A stretch of DNA of 64,000 nucleotides from Centropus unirufus (taxonomy: Eukaryota > Chordata > Aves > Cuculiformes > Centropidae): positions 365,397 through 429,396 of the forward strand of contig VYZI01000135.1 in NCBI GenBank assembly GCA_013397695.1, in the 5' to 3' direction. The notes under the pieces are model-generated. The model searched no databases. It was not told where the DNA came from and saw only the letters and a list, made by a program, of their open reading frames with translations. Made by a program: the position numbers and the translations under genes. This document shows positions 48,433-61,239 of the stretch, one piece after another. The stretch's first letter is position 1, and each line of letters starts with the position of its first letter.

Positions 48433-51400
48433 ATTAGTTTATTTAATTCAGTCCTAAAGAAGAATGATTCCATACTCGAGCTTCAAACTAGAATTTAATT
48501 ATTCCTGGCTTTACAATGAGTCTGTAGCTGCAGCTCAAATAACACATCTTTCTTTACCTGTATCCTTGCACAAAGAATAAAAAGTCATCAGGAAAAGTAG
48601 TCCTTGGCCTATAAAGCAGAGACTTTTAGAGAAAATCTGCAAAAGATGGGAGTTTGTTATGTAACAGATTTTAAAAATAAGAGTATTTCTAATTTACTCT
48701 AGACTCTGTTAAACCCCCAATTAAAAGATAGGGAAAAATAATCTTTCAAGCAGGACACATTTTGAAAGAAATGCATAATTGATGGAAGAAAGTAGAAGAA
48801 TAAGATAAACCACATGAGAGAATGAAGGAATGTATACAAATTAGTATGCACTGTAAGATAAACTGATTCATGAAATTAGGTTATGTGTGCTATTTAGAAA
48901 TAAAGACACTGGAATACAGAGGTCAGTATGGAGGACTAAGGAATACAAAGGGTCAGCTTGGATATAAAAGTACGTGTGTAAGAAAGGAAATGGTTGGTAT
49001 CAAGCAATTCCAGAGAGATCCCAAGATGAAGTTAACACAGCGTAACACAAAAGAACAGTGAAAGAAGAGACTGTGAAAAGAGTACTGACTATGCTAAAAT
49101 AAATATTTCTTTTTTAGATGCTGGAGAGTGATCTGGTCATGTAATCTGCATATTGCCATCACAGTTGCTATAGCGAGTGTAATGTACTGTATTTTTTACC
49201 ACCAGGGAGACTGTTGCAACAGACAGGGAGCTACATTAGGAAGTTGTGCTTAACAAGTCATGTGTGATTTTACTGTCAAACTGCAAAGTGCCATTCTCCT
49301 ATGGAAGAAGGCTGAGAGTACTTTCTAGGAGTCGATAAACACCACATGATGCAGCTTTCTGGGAAAAACAGAATCCTTTGAAGCATTTCCAGCAAAATCC
49401 TTGGAGAGACAAAGCATATTTTCAGATGCATGATTCTAGGTTAAACAGCTATGTCCCCCACTTGTTTACAAAGCAGCTCGACAGCTGTTGTGAGCCACTG
49501 GCCCCCTTTGGACAGGCAGAATACATTTGGATCTGTCACACGGAGCCACGGCACGCCTCTGCTGCATTATTCTACAAAGATCTCATTGGAGATCTGCTGC
49601 TGGCAAGACAAAAAGCCTCACCAGTTTCAAGAGCAGCAGATGATTAGCTTCATTCCCACTTTAAGTTTCCTTGTTTTTAACTATGAAGTTGGAGGAAATC
49701 TTTTTAGTGGTGAAATTGGTCCTGGGAAAGCTTCACCCTGCTCTGTGCGTGAGGAATAAGATACAGAAATGGGAGCAGCTGGTTGTTAGCAGGTAATGGA
49801 GCATTTAACAAAAGAGGAAGAAGTCCCGAAGTCCATTTGGACACAGAGACACAGTGTCCGATCTGAAATTTAAAATTTCATTAAAAGAGCACAGAAAAGG
49901 TTGGTGTCGCAGTGGAACTTCGGCATTTGGGAAATCGGGCTGACAGATGCAGCTCCTGAGCCATAAAGCCCAACCATCACTACTGAAAGTGCTACTGGAA
50001 ACATGTCCAAGCCAGGACACATTGTAAACACCATCAGGAATATCCACCCATCTTTGGGAATGAGGAACAGTGGTATAATTCTCGCCTCACAAATGGAGAT
50101 ATGCACCTGGGTAAGGCTCCTCTTGTGTCTGCTGGATTTGGGTACTGAGTGATTTGGTAAGCTTGCAACACCTCTCTACCTAACAAGCAGCACAACTGGT
50201 CAAAAAATGAGGCTTGGCTGATAATTTCCCTTCTTCAGTCCAGGCTTTCCTTTTGCTGCCATCAGAACAAGGGCAGGACATGGGCAGTGACTGGCCAGGA
50301 CCACCTGCCTTATGCTGCACCTCTTGCCTGCATTCGCCCACTGGCACGGCCAAAGGATGAGTGAAAGGGAAAGATCTAGAGCTATTTTGCTGCTCTGTTT
50401 GTTTTTCTTGATAAACAGCTCAAGATATACCTTTAGTACAAAAAACTACTTGTCCATCAGTACTGCTGCATCCTTCTTATAAAGGCCGTATTGATCTTTT
50501 ATGTAATTTGCTCTTTGATGCTTTTAGGCTTCTGCTTATGTCCATGCAACGTATCTGTCGTCTCTTCTTGCCAGCTAACTAAGTCAAAGGGAAACAGTGG
50601 AGACAATGAATCCCTCCTGGGGAGAGTTGCTGCCTGGGCCCAGTGCTACATGTCCACTGGGGAGAGTGACAGCAGACCCCGTGCTACTGAACTCCACAAA
50701 TCACAGGTGGCCAGTCCCTTGTAGTCAGCGATAATATTACATCCTTTGCCTTCCTCACCAGTGAGTAGTCATTGCAAAAATTATTACTGATGGCATCTGG
50801 CAGGCCTACATCACATTTTGACATTAGCTTTTAGCTACTGTTTTATTTTTAATAGCTGCCAGTGTGTTCAGTCAAACACCTGTCTGTCACCATAATAGAC
50901 ACACCTTAGAGTGTCTGTGTTACGGAAGAGGACTTCAGTGTCTTTCCAGTATTTTATTGTAGTCCCAATATAGCTTTTTTATCACAAATTCCTCACACGT
51001 AAGTGTCCCTGATTCACCACAGAAGTGTTCTGAGTGTAGCTCTGGTGTTGCTGCCATTAATCTTCTCTTTGCTTCGGTAAGTGGAGAACGGGGTGATTTA
51101 TGACAATTACCTGCTCTGAGGCAGTAGAACTGAGGTGAGTTTTGTGGAATTGCTGTTGCTGTTATAAGTTTTGTCCGTAAGCAGCCCAAGGGTGTAAAAA
51201 TATGACTGTACACCTGCATTCGGTTTCCTCCTCAAACATTGCTCAGTTAAACTGGGCATATACTGGGAACATACTTTTTAATCACATTTTCAAATAATAT
51301 TGAGGTGGTGGCACACAGATGAGTGAAAGGTTTAATACTTACATCAGTTCAGAATTAAAAGTCATAATCAATTTGCTTTGTTAGTTTTGTGAAAGCAATA

Positions 51401-52205
51401 TTTTCCCAGAAAGGTTGTAAAATACACATATTTCATCTGCAACTTCCCTGACTAAGGGAGTTCTAGCTTTTATTTTAAGTGTCATTCTCAGGTTTTACTT
51501 CTGATTTTCTATTCTTTGAACTTGCAGGTACCTGGAGTGACGCATGGGAAGTGGAGGATGTGCCAAGTTGAGATCATCAGCGATGCCTTGAGCCAATTAA
51601 GGAACAATGGCAATGGACTCTCCAGGAATCCTCCTCAGCTTTCCACAGCAAAAAGGATGATGCCCACAACACAGGGCTGAGCTGAGCATTAAAGTCTAGA
51701 GACATCAGAGCAATCTTCAAGTCTTCATGAGGGTGTGTGTGTATGCAGGTATATCTTACAGCATCTCAACAGTTTATATCCACTGGGTAGTAAGCTGACT
51801 TCTATATTTATTTCCCTTGCTGCTGCTGCTCTTGTTTATTTAATATCAGTAGGGAAAATGGAAGGTAAGATGGATCCTGTGAGTATGCTTGTGAATAGAG
51901 GAAAGGAGGTGATGTTAGGCTGGAATATGAGTGTGCACTAGTCTGAGTTCATGCACCCGTTTGGAGAAAAGTTACAGGAATAAGCAGGACCAGCTGCTAG
52001 AGGAGCAAGTGTAGCTGAGGAGGGCACTGGGGAACCCACACATTGAGAGATTTTTGGGGAGTTTGGTGGCTGAGGTGTGGCTCTGCAGAGGTGGGTCTCC
52101 CCTGCCCAGTTGCACCACTTCATTTTCATGTGGGACATCACATGGGTGAGTGGACATTTGGCAGTCATACTGTGTGACATGCTTATTTAGGAATAAAGTA
52201 TGGCT
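48433..52205. other. non-coding DNA, mostly unique
   Basis: No exon was recognised. Two overlapping plus-strand frames at 49378-49759 and two overlapping minus-strand frames at 49805-50106 show no recognisable domain and lack supporting signals. Nothing else was identified. Confidence 0.5.
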
Positions 52206-52360
52206 TTTTCTTGCTTAGTTTGAGCTGTTTCCAAAGCAGCCTAAGTTAAGCTGGAAAAATGTGCTTGTTCTGGAACATGAATCTGTGAGGGCCTTGTAGG
52301 AATATAAATATAGCATCTTATCTTGCACTGGTATAAATTCCCACATAGACAAGCCTAGAG
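52206..52360 (-). repeat. old interspersed repeat, class uncertain
   Basis: The stretch includes cctaagttaagctggaaaaa, then gtgcttgttctggaacatga, then cttgcactggtataaattcc and cacatagacaagcctagagg. The last blocks, read on the minus strand, resemble the 'aggcttgtctacaca...ataccagtg' motif of an old repeat that recurs in reptile and bird genomes. I cannot assign it to a named family or decide between DNA transposon and other classes. Confidence 0.3.
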
Positions 52361-55300
52361 GCAAGCACAAAAAATGAAGGCAAACCTATTCATGATACCC
52401 CTGGTGTCAGCTACAGTCATGCAGGGGCATGTGGCCAGCTGGATCCAACATATGCTAAGAGCAATTAACATATGTACGTGGTGCTTGGCCACACAGAGCT
52501 GCAGCATAAAGAACCTCGTTGAAATGACGTTTACCAGGACGTCCTTTGACCACTGAGCCTTCCACTAAGTGCTGTGTGTGATCTATGTTGTGACAATATG
52601 TAGTATACATGGCGCTACCTTTATTGTGGACCTGTGGTTTTCCTACAGGACACCTTGCTTAGAAGCACAGTTTTGGTACAGCCTTCTTTGAGCAGGTTTG
52701 TTCAGAGCTCAAAGGAGTTTTTGGGTTATATTTCCTCCCAGTGACTGGTTTTTGGGTGAGGATCACACAGCTGTGGGACTGAGGCCTTCCAGCATCCTAT
52801 CTACTTTGGGTCTCTAAGGCCAGTATGTGAGATGACTCAGAGTAGCTGAGTAACAGTGCCCTCAGATGCAATTCTATTTTTTAAACTCTGTTTTAGCTGT
52901 CTAGGTCCATCTCCAACCCGAAGCCCTGTCATAATCTGGTGACATAGCAGGACTTGTTTACAAGATAAACTAACAGCTGCTTTCCTTTTATCTGCTGGCC
53001 TTGCTTCGAACTTGAAATGGGAATTATCTGTGTGTGTCAGAACGAGAAGAGTCAAAGCCTCCTTGGAGATGCCCTTTGGGCCTCTCTTTCTGCTACCTTC
53101 CAAACATCTTTCTGTTTTCAGGGATGGCATCCCAGCACCTAATCTTCCAGAGGCACATGTGCTGCTCCCAGGGAAGATGTTAGAAATGAAAGAATGGATT
53201 TCTTTTTTTTGAACACTACTCCCTTGCGCCCCCACCATGGGTTAGCCCACTTCTGCTTATCAGCCTACCTCAGCACTTGTTCTTTGAAATCTGGATCAGA
53301 ATTTTTCAGCTTTCAGGTCCTACGCATGATTTTTCAGCAGTAGCCTCATTTGCTTTCAAAGCAGTTGAGCAAAAATGCATTCATTTTGGTTTTTGTGCAT
53401 CTGCGCTTAGAAATATAAGAGGAGCGGCTTTGCTAATTTTTTTTTCTGAACTGATGTTTAGTGACTGTATTAAAAGGCCACACACAAGCTCCTTTCTCAT
53501 TTGCATATCAATACTTAGCCTATTAGAAGCCAATGGAGTGAGGGTCTCGCAGTACATACCCTCTCACAGCATGACGCTCAGACTTCCCATGACATCCTTT
53601 CTTCAGCTTTCATGTCAGTGAATATTATGTTGTGATGCCTTGAAGCCAGGATAAACTGAAGCCGTTAAATGTTCAGATGTATGTTCAATCTGTGAGGCTC
53701 ACAGCTGCTCCACTCTTTTGATAATGCTAGTAAGCAAAATTAGTAAATAAAATAAATGCTCAAGGTTCATTTGCTGCACACCCCAATACATGAATGAGAA
53801 TAGAATCGAGGACATCAAAGAAAAATAAAAAACAGGCTAGTAATAACATGTTCCCCTTAGGCCTCCTGCTTAACCTAAATGTTATGTTAAAGGGATAAAT
53901 AGGTAAACTGAATTATTATACACAGTTAAAAGCCAGGAATGAGATTTGAGATCACATCCCTGTTAGTAAGATCAGCATTATGTCCTCAAGACAAAAACCA
54001 GTAAATATTTCACTGGGAAAATGCAACACATATAATATATTTGTGAATTTTATTTATTATTTATCTAGCACAGTGAAATCCTGACATGTCCCATGAGGCT
54101 GGAGCATGGTCACCTCCTCCCCTGCCTCTCCCACACCCCTTGCTTGTCTCTGTGCCCCAAGAAGGGGCAAATCTACCATGTCTGCTCGTGGTTGAAAAAA
54201 AGATAGGAAGGCTCCCTGTGAAAGTGTTTACAAATAGATCTGAAGGACAGAGAAGAATCTTAAATGTTAATCTCCTCATGGCAGAGGTGGTGGAGGGTTG
54301 AGGATGAGGCCTCATGGGTCATGGTGTCTGCAGTTGGTGAGGAAGAGAAGGGGAAGTGGGGAAAGTGTCCATGGGAGTGGGGCAGGATGGATGGCACCAC
54401 TTAATTTGCCAGAGTAAGGGATAAGAAGGGCTGGGTGTGGGGTTCCCAGTGCGTTTCCCAATTCTGGGCCCCCACGGTGCCAGCACTGCAACACCCCTGG
54501 AAGCACATGGCTACCTCTCTCCCTCCTGCTAGACCACAGATCGAGAAGGAAAACACTGCATTACCTACATACATCACTAACTCATGTAACTGCCAGATTA
54601 AAAGGTTTTAAAGCATATATCTCAGAGGTTACTTGCTTGAGAAAATATTCCTCAAGGAGTCACCCAGAGTTGGGCTACTGAGGAAATCTCTAGTGATAGT
54701 GACATAGGGCATGGCCAGGGGTAGGTAAAAACTGAAAAGGCCTTTGGAAATATTAATTGTGTGACAATCTTGGGACATGAGCAAGCCAAGTTGCCCAAGC
54801 AGAAGTGAACTGAGACGCTCCTCATAAGCCTCTACCCATACTCTGAGCTTTTGTACTGAACTGCAGAAGGTAATGTCTTCTTTGTTATGAGTAAGCAAGT
54901 TAGAGAAGCCTCCACAAGACTTCAGAAAATTAAATTACTACTGTCCCAAGCACTGGTCAACTCTCTAGCAGAAATGAGAGATTCAGAATTCAGAGGCTTC
55001 CAGAGAACTGAGATTAAGCATATAAATTACCTTGACTTGGAAGAATTACTTTTTCTGAGGAGGTATAAAAAAAACAAAACTATTTTTTCAGACTCTTTTT
55101 TCTTCAAAGGCAGCGGAGTGTGTCAGGCAGGTACGCTGAAAGGTGTGGTTGTATGATTTTCAAAGAACATCAGAAGGAGCAGCACAGGGATTGAATAAAT
55201 CCTAAAGTGCTTTTACACAGAGCGTGTAGAAGAATGAGATAAATTAAATACTGGAGATGATACACACTAGATCAGCTGATTGGAAGAGGCTACATTTCTC

Positions 55301-56317
55301 TTTCATGGCCCGTGCTGCTTAAGTATGATATGACTCATGCCCCTGTGAAATATTCAACTCTATTTAAACTCACTGTCTCCTCCTTCCTATAAAGTCAATT
55401 AATTTAAAAACACATTCATAAGAGGAGTATCAATGGCAGAATAACCGATTGCCTTGGGAACAGTGAACAGATAAGTTGGAGTCTTACAAAGGTTGGGTAA
55501 TATACTAACATTACAGGATCTAATACTATAGGATTATAGGATAGGAATAGGATCCAGCAACAGGCCCATTTAGGAATACAGTTTCTCAGAAAAGGGACTG
55601 ATTGTATGAAGTGACTGTATACAAAACCCTCTGCTTAAATACAGAGGAAATTGAGTAAGAAAGCAGTGTATTACTGCAATTCTGGGGTTTAAGGCTGTGT
55701 TCTAAAAAATAAAAAAGCATCTGAAATTTCAAGTTAATTCATCAAATTTCTCTCATCTACAGAACATGTTCTTTTTTTTCTCTCTCCAGTGTTTGAATGT
55801 ACCACTTGCAGTGTTAACACTAACTCCTAATCTGATTTTACGTATGCTTAACTTTACACTCTATGAGTTCTCATTAAAACTCAAAATGTATAAATTTAAA
55901 TACACGCTTAGCTCTTTGCAGAATTAAGGTTGCATGTTGTGAAATACATAAGATATGTAATACAGCTGCATTAAAATTACAACAGAATTCCTGGCTGAAT
56001 TTTCCTGGACACTTTTTGTTATTTTAATGTAGTTTTAAAGGTGGATACTTTATAGATTGTGCTACAGGTTTAAATCTTAGTTTATTTTGACTAAAGAACA
56101 AACTATGCCTAAAAAATTCCATAGCAAATGCAATCTATTTTCCCATTTTGAAGTTATGCATGAGTAATTTGCAACTATATCAAATGAATTTGAGATTTTA
56201 TCTCAAATTTTCCCAAATTTTGTTGATAAGGAGTTCACAGGGAATGTTCAGGGTATGGCATGTCAGAAAATCCTTGGCTTTTCCCAGGCAAGTAAGTTAC
56301 ACTTCCATGGGAGTTTT
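52361..56317. other. non-coding DNA, mostly unique
   Basis: No exon was recognised. A GC-richer patch at about 54080-54520 has open frames on both strands (for example 54061-54315 minus), but these carry no recognisable protein. The minus-strand frame at 52837-53238 (133 codons) is also unrecognised. Confidence 0.5.
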
Positions 56318-56933
56318 TGTCATGGTTTCAGCCAGGCCCAGCCATTTTTGGCAGCTAAAACTGAGAAGCTGGGCTACCAATTCCCTTCCCTCCTAAGCCC
56401 CATGGAAAGGGAAATGAGAAGAAAAAAACCTGAAGGTTGGAAACTAACACTGCATTTTAAATGAAATAATAATAGCGATAATCACAACGATGATGGAAAT
56501 AATAATTAATTAAATATATGCAAACCTATGAAATCATGTCCTCACCCCACCCCTCTATGACTGCGCCAGCACAAGTGCTGAAGAGCACACAAAGGGAAGG
56601 GTCTGAGGCTAGGAGAGAGCTGAGCTGGATTTAGAAATACACAGATCTGGCATCAGGGGCAACCAGGCAGACAAGGTCCTCACTGGCTGTCAGCCACTGA
56701 AGAAGAGAGCAAGACCCTCCTGACCTCTTAGTTTGGTATCAAGTATGACAAGCATGGGGTGGAACACTCTGTTGGTCAGCTTGGGGTCACTGGTTCTGTC
56801 TGCCTTTCCTTGCAGATGCAGCTTTTTTTTTGCCAGTTTAAGGAAGGCCCTGGTTACTAGAGGAATAAGTAGAAGAATAGTGGTGCCCTGTGTTATCACT
56901 TCTAGAGAGAACAATTGTCTGAAAAACCATGCA
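56318..56933. mobile_element. solo LTR of an avian endogenous retrovirus (ERVL-like)
   Basis: The element starts with tgtcatggtttcagcc and ends with gaaaaaccatgca, giving TG...CA ends and imperfect terminal inverted repeats (tgtcatggtttc against gaaaaaccatgca). Internally there is an A-rich block with aataataatagcgataatca (about 56465-56520). Then come gcatggggtggaacactctg and ttggtcagcttggggtcact (about 56752-56791). These fall in the order I associate with a common avian ERV LTR; in that family the sense strand would be minus, but I do not assign strand. The flanking 5-mers (gtttt and gttaa) agree only partly, so no clear target-site duplication remains. No gag, pol or env sequence adjoins it, as expected for a solo LTR left by recombination. 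Confidence 0.65.
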
Positions 56934-58017
56934 GTTAACTTTTAGAAAATGAAGTTACTTAGACAAGACAGCTGAAGTCAGAAAGCTGATTTCTATTTTG
57001 GCTCAAATCACAACAATTTTTCAAAAGGTGACCAATGATATTCTGGTAAATCTCACAATTTTAATGAGATGTCCAGTTAATATTAATTTCCTATGTTGCC
57101 AGTGGAAATAAAATTATGGAGAGGTGAACACTCTTGAAACAAAAGGAACTAGAGGGAATGCACAAAACTGATTTTCAAGATATACTTGTTTACCTCTAAA
57201 TCAGAAGCAGAAGATTTTCCACCCTGCCTCCAAGGAGAGGTCTGTCAGTCATGGACATGGTGGATATAGGAGATATTTCAGAGCAAGGCATCAGAAATCT
57301 CATAAATGAATCTCGTAATGATATAACGCTCAGGAAAGCTTTTTCTTCCTGTCTATGTAGCCATTTCCCTGCAGCATGGGAATGTCTTCCTCTTAACTTT
57401 TCTATCTTATCTCAGTGTGGGTATTTCCATTTTCTACAGAAGTGCATAACTTTTTTTTTCTAATCCTTACACACTGTTGGCTTCAGTGACAAGAATCTCA
57501 TTTACAGCAATCTCACATTATATCCCTCCCTTTCCTCACAGGAGTGTGTTAGCAGCCCAAGCGATAGAGAGTGGCTTCTGGTGGCTGCATTCAGTTCTGA
57601 TGTGTGGAAAGATAGTAAAGAATAAGATAAAATAACAGGCCTATAAAACACCTCCTTAAATATCTGTATATAATTTGCCCTGTTTTTAAGGCAATTATGA
57701 ACATCCTTTGGCAATTCTCCAGAAAGATCCAGGAGGAGCAACTGATGAGGCTGATAAGTAGTGCAAGGAGGACCTGCCTCAGCCTTCCTTTGCTACTGGG
57801 ATGGAAAATTCTGACTCCAGATCTCTCAAATCTGTCTCTGAGAATTAAGGCTACTCAGTGGGGAAAGGAAGGAAAGTGAGCATGGAAAAAAAATTAAAAC
57901 AAAACACTGGTTGTTCATAGGACCTAAAGAAAATTAAAACTAAAGAAAGGATTCAAAATTAGGAGAGGGTTTTCGTTTGGGGACCATTGCTTCTGTGCAA
58001 CAGGCCTTGGCTAAGAA
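56934..58017. other. non-coding DNA, nothing recognised
   Basis: Unique AT-rich sequence after the LTR. No viral internal sequence, exon or repeat was recognised. Confidence 0.5.
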
Positions 58018-58090
58018 AGATAGAATTATAAAGATTTCATTGAATTTCAGGCCAGAAGGGGATCATTACGATCAGTTACTCAGACTTTCA
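58018..58090 (-). mobile_element. old CR1 3' end fragment (possible)
   Basis: On the + strand it reads gatagaattataaagatttc, then aatttcaggccagaagggga, then tcattacgatcagttactca. This resembles the reverse complement of an older CR1 3' end type (a 'ggccagaagggaccattatgatcat' block) seen across archosaurs and turtles. It is short and diverged. Confidence 0.45.
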
Positions 58091-60483
58091 CGCTGCTGTT
58101 AAGGATGCTGATGCAGCCAGTTTTGCCGCAAGGCATCCCTGGAGAGATGGCAGACTGAACGCTGCACCTCATGGCCTCTTGGCCAGCATGATGCTTTGAA
58201 GGCTGGGGAGTGTGGCAGGCAAGGGGCCCCTCCCATTGCTTAGGCAGACCCAGCTGGTGTGTTTGTCTCTTTGTATTTCCCCTTTGCCATGGCTGCTCCC
58301 TGGAATACCAGGACCTTCCCACCTCTGTCCTAAGCTGCTACCTGCCTCACCTTGCTTGCCTAGGCAAAATGTTGGGAGGAAAACATATCTTACGAAGTGG
58401 CTGGCTATGGTTTTCCTCCAATAAAACATACCTGTTGGTTGCTACTTGCTCTTTTGAAGAGATGAGGCAGCCTGTGCACTTGCAGGGGTGGGATGCAGGC
58501 GGGATGAGGCTGCTCCATGGCACTTTCTTTTTACAAATAAATTTATTCTTATTTGTCTCATCTTCTGGACATGCACATTTCTCTTAACACCTGCAGTGAA
58601 GATTTTAACGTAGCAACCATGTTTTCATACGTAGCAATAACAGATTTTGTCTTCTATTTTGTAGCACACGCTAACAGCTGTTTACAAAGTAGCGGTGGAG
58701 GAATGCAGTCCAGTGGGTATACTGGGGATACTGACTATTCATTTATCCAGAGGGATTACACTGCGGTGAGCAGCATTTGGACTTCAATTTAGTATGCATC
58801 CAGCCGAATTATGCAATTAGCTGATATGCAATAAACCAGAACAGAAACACATGCAGTCAAATGGTGCCAGATAAAAAGCATATGATTCTTATGCAGGTTC
58901 TTATAATATTGTACAGTCAAATTATAAATATGTAGTTACATGAAATTTGCCAGGTTTACTGTATACCTATACTTCTAGTGCACTTTGTATGTGTATCTGT
59001 AGTTATATGTAGAGAGCTGCACCAATTTCAAGGTCTTTATATTACCCATTAAATAGTTTTTTTTTCTTTTTACTTTAACTATGCCAGACTTCAAATGCTG
59101 GCACAGAACCGTGTTTTTCTGTCACTTAAAAGAGGATATGAGCATTAAAAGAGAGACTTCATAAAAAAATTTTCAGAGAAAAAGCCTCTCCCAGTAGAAA
59201 CAGCTAAGTGATTTTTAAGAACAAAGACAGAAACTGATTTGTGGTTGGTGCTAGGATTTTAAAAGCTGAGTCCACCTCTGTCTTCTTCCCAGCCCCTCTG
59301 GCAACACTGCTTCTCCTCAGGATGGAAGGAACTTGGATGGGAGAATACCCTTCCTCCTTCTACCCTGCCATGAGGGAGCAGGGCAGAAAGAGAAGCATTT
59401 TTGTTCTTGCACACCTCTAGCAGGCTGTGGGACCTTGGAAATAGAGCAATTAGGGCAGGCAGACAAACCAAGATTGTCATCCTGCTGGAGGCTCCTGTGA
59501 GTTTAAGCCTTTATATTATCATGGGATGGGCTGCAGTCTCCACCATGATCCTGAACCTCTTGAGAACTCAGGGAGTTTGCAACCCTCTCCTATGGACAAG
59601 CTGGGGACAGGAGCTGGGTTTTGACATATAATGTGTATGGATTTGGATAAAATGTGGTCTTAGCCATAACAAATAGGGCATTGTAAGTTGATGGAGGCTT
59701 CTCAATTCACCCTCCTGCCTGCATACAGCAGCAAGATCCTCTATATCCCTCCCTATCCAAGATTGATTCCACTATTACCTTTTTAACTTTATCACTTTAG
59801 TTGACATTAAAGTGATCAGTGCCCTGGCAAAGCTTTTCCTTGTTTTCTTCTCTCACAAGACACAAGGCATTGGCCACATTAAATAAGAGACTGAAAAGAA
59901 ATGGTGAACAACCACTAACATGGGGATTGCTATTCATCCTCTGTGCTGTGTGAGGCTGAAGCCTTGTGGGAAATAACACGTACAGAGGTAATTAAAACTA
60001 CATAGCTGTATGTGCCTATGTAGGCCAAAATATGGTTGTAGACAATTCTCCCAAGATGGTGCTGTAGGAAAGTTCTTGGCCTCCTCATGAGGTTCAGAGT
60101 ATGCGAGGGCAACTCCAAGTGATCCTAACTGTGTAGAAAAACAGATTTAGGCACCAAAATAAAACTTGGTTAAGCATACAATGAAAAATATGTAAAAATA
60201 GTAACTAAAACATTATAACGCAATTAATGTATTTGCAAGTGTTATAATGATAAAAGATTGTTGATTTTTTTAAAGTGCACTCCTTTCTTGCAGATGAAAA
60301 TAAGTGGTGCTCCGTCTCTGCCTTTCAACACCTGAATAAAATTATAAGATTTATATGAAAAAATAAATCTTTCAAATATTTTGCTAGCTTGTTTTTTAAT
60401 TTGGAATGTGAGTTTTCATCAGCCCCTCAGACAAGCAGGAGGTCTCTAGACTGTTCTGCACATAATCACATGTATTTATTTTT
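58091..60483. other. non-coding DNA, nothing recognised
   Basis: It contains a GC-richer patch at 58100-58520 with several open frames on both strands, none recognisable. No family repeat was identified. Confidence 0.5.
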
Positions 60484-60501
60484 NNNNNNNNNNNNNNNNN
60501 N
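60484..60501. other. assembly gap (18 N)
   Basis: Eighteen unresolved bases lie directly after a T run (ttattttt) and before taaaataatttt. The true sequence and length are unknown. The frames spanning it on both strands are artefacts. Confidence 0.99.
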
Positions 60502-60900
60502 TAAAATAATTTTCTATATTTTTGATACATGTACAGACAGAAAGAGAGAGAGAGTGAATGCTTATGAATTATGTGATATTCTAAAAGCATGTTTCCAAAT
60601 AGATTTGTCTGAATTCAAGCTGTGACTTAATAGCTGTAGCTGTATCAACACTATATCAGTTTACTATAGGAGGAAAATATATGAAATGAGACATAACCTA
60701 CTAAGGTCACTTCAGGGGCTATCACTGAGCGGAAAATAAATGCTAATATTTTCAGATTTAACATGGGTAAGCTAGTCAGAACCAATAGTTTGGGGCTGAA
60801 TTCTGAAATGCCCTTGGTGAAAGTAATGCAAGGGGGATGGTCAGTGAGATGGAATTATTAAAAGACAGGGTGGAGCCAAGCCCAGCCATATGGTGAATGC
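60502..60900. other. non-coding DNA, nothing recognised
   Basis: AT-rich flank of the gap with a short purine repeat (agagagagagag at about 60545-60556). No exon or family repeat was seen. Confidence 0.5.
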
Positions 60901-61239
60901 CATAACCGGGGCAGACCTGTCATGGCCAAGCATGCTGGGAAAGCAGGCGAAAAGAAATTGTCCTGAAAGAACAACATGCATCCCGCCATGAAGAAATGAG
61001 GGCAGAGGGCTGTGGGCAATGCATTGGGCAGTGACTGACACTTGCACTGATGAAAGACAACACTGGAAGTTGAGCCCCGGCTATGCAAAGTTGATTAGGA
61101 TAGATGGGACCCTTCATCATGCCTTAAAAAATCATCGCAGCTCAAAACACTCACTTCCAATATGCCTAATAAACCCCTCAGTCATTCGTGCAAGTTGGAT
61201 GAGTAACATATCTATCAGCAAAATAGCTGCATAACCGGG
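60901..61239. mobile_element. possible insertion flanked by 10-bp direct repeats (LTR-like?)
   Basis: The 10-mer cataaccggg occurs at 60901-60910 and again at 61230-61239, enclosing 319 bp. The enclosed block is GC- and CpG-richer than its surroundings. Near its 3' end it has an AATAAA (within cctaataaacccctcagtca, about 61168), as LTRs often do. Ten bases is too long for an LTR target-site duplication and rather suggests LINE-mediated insertion or chance. I do not recognise the family, and no poly(A) or CR1-like tail is present. Confidence 0.3.

Noticed and set aside
60389..60625. Open frames running across the N gap
   Set aside because: They depend on unknown bases and are artefacts of the assembly gap.
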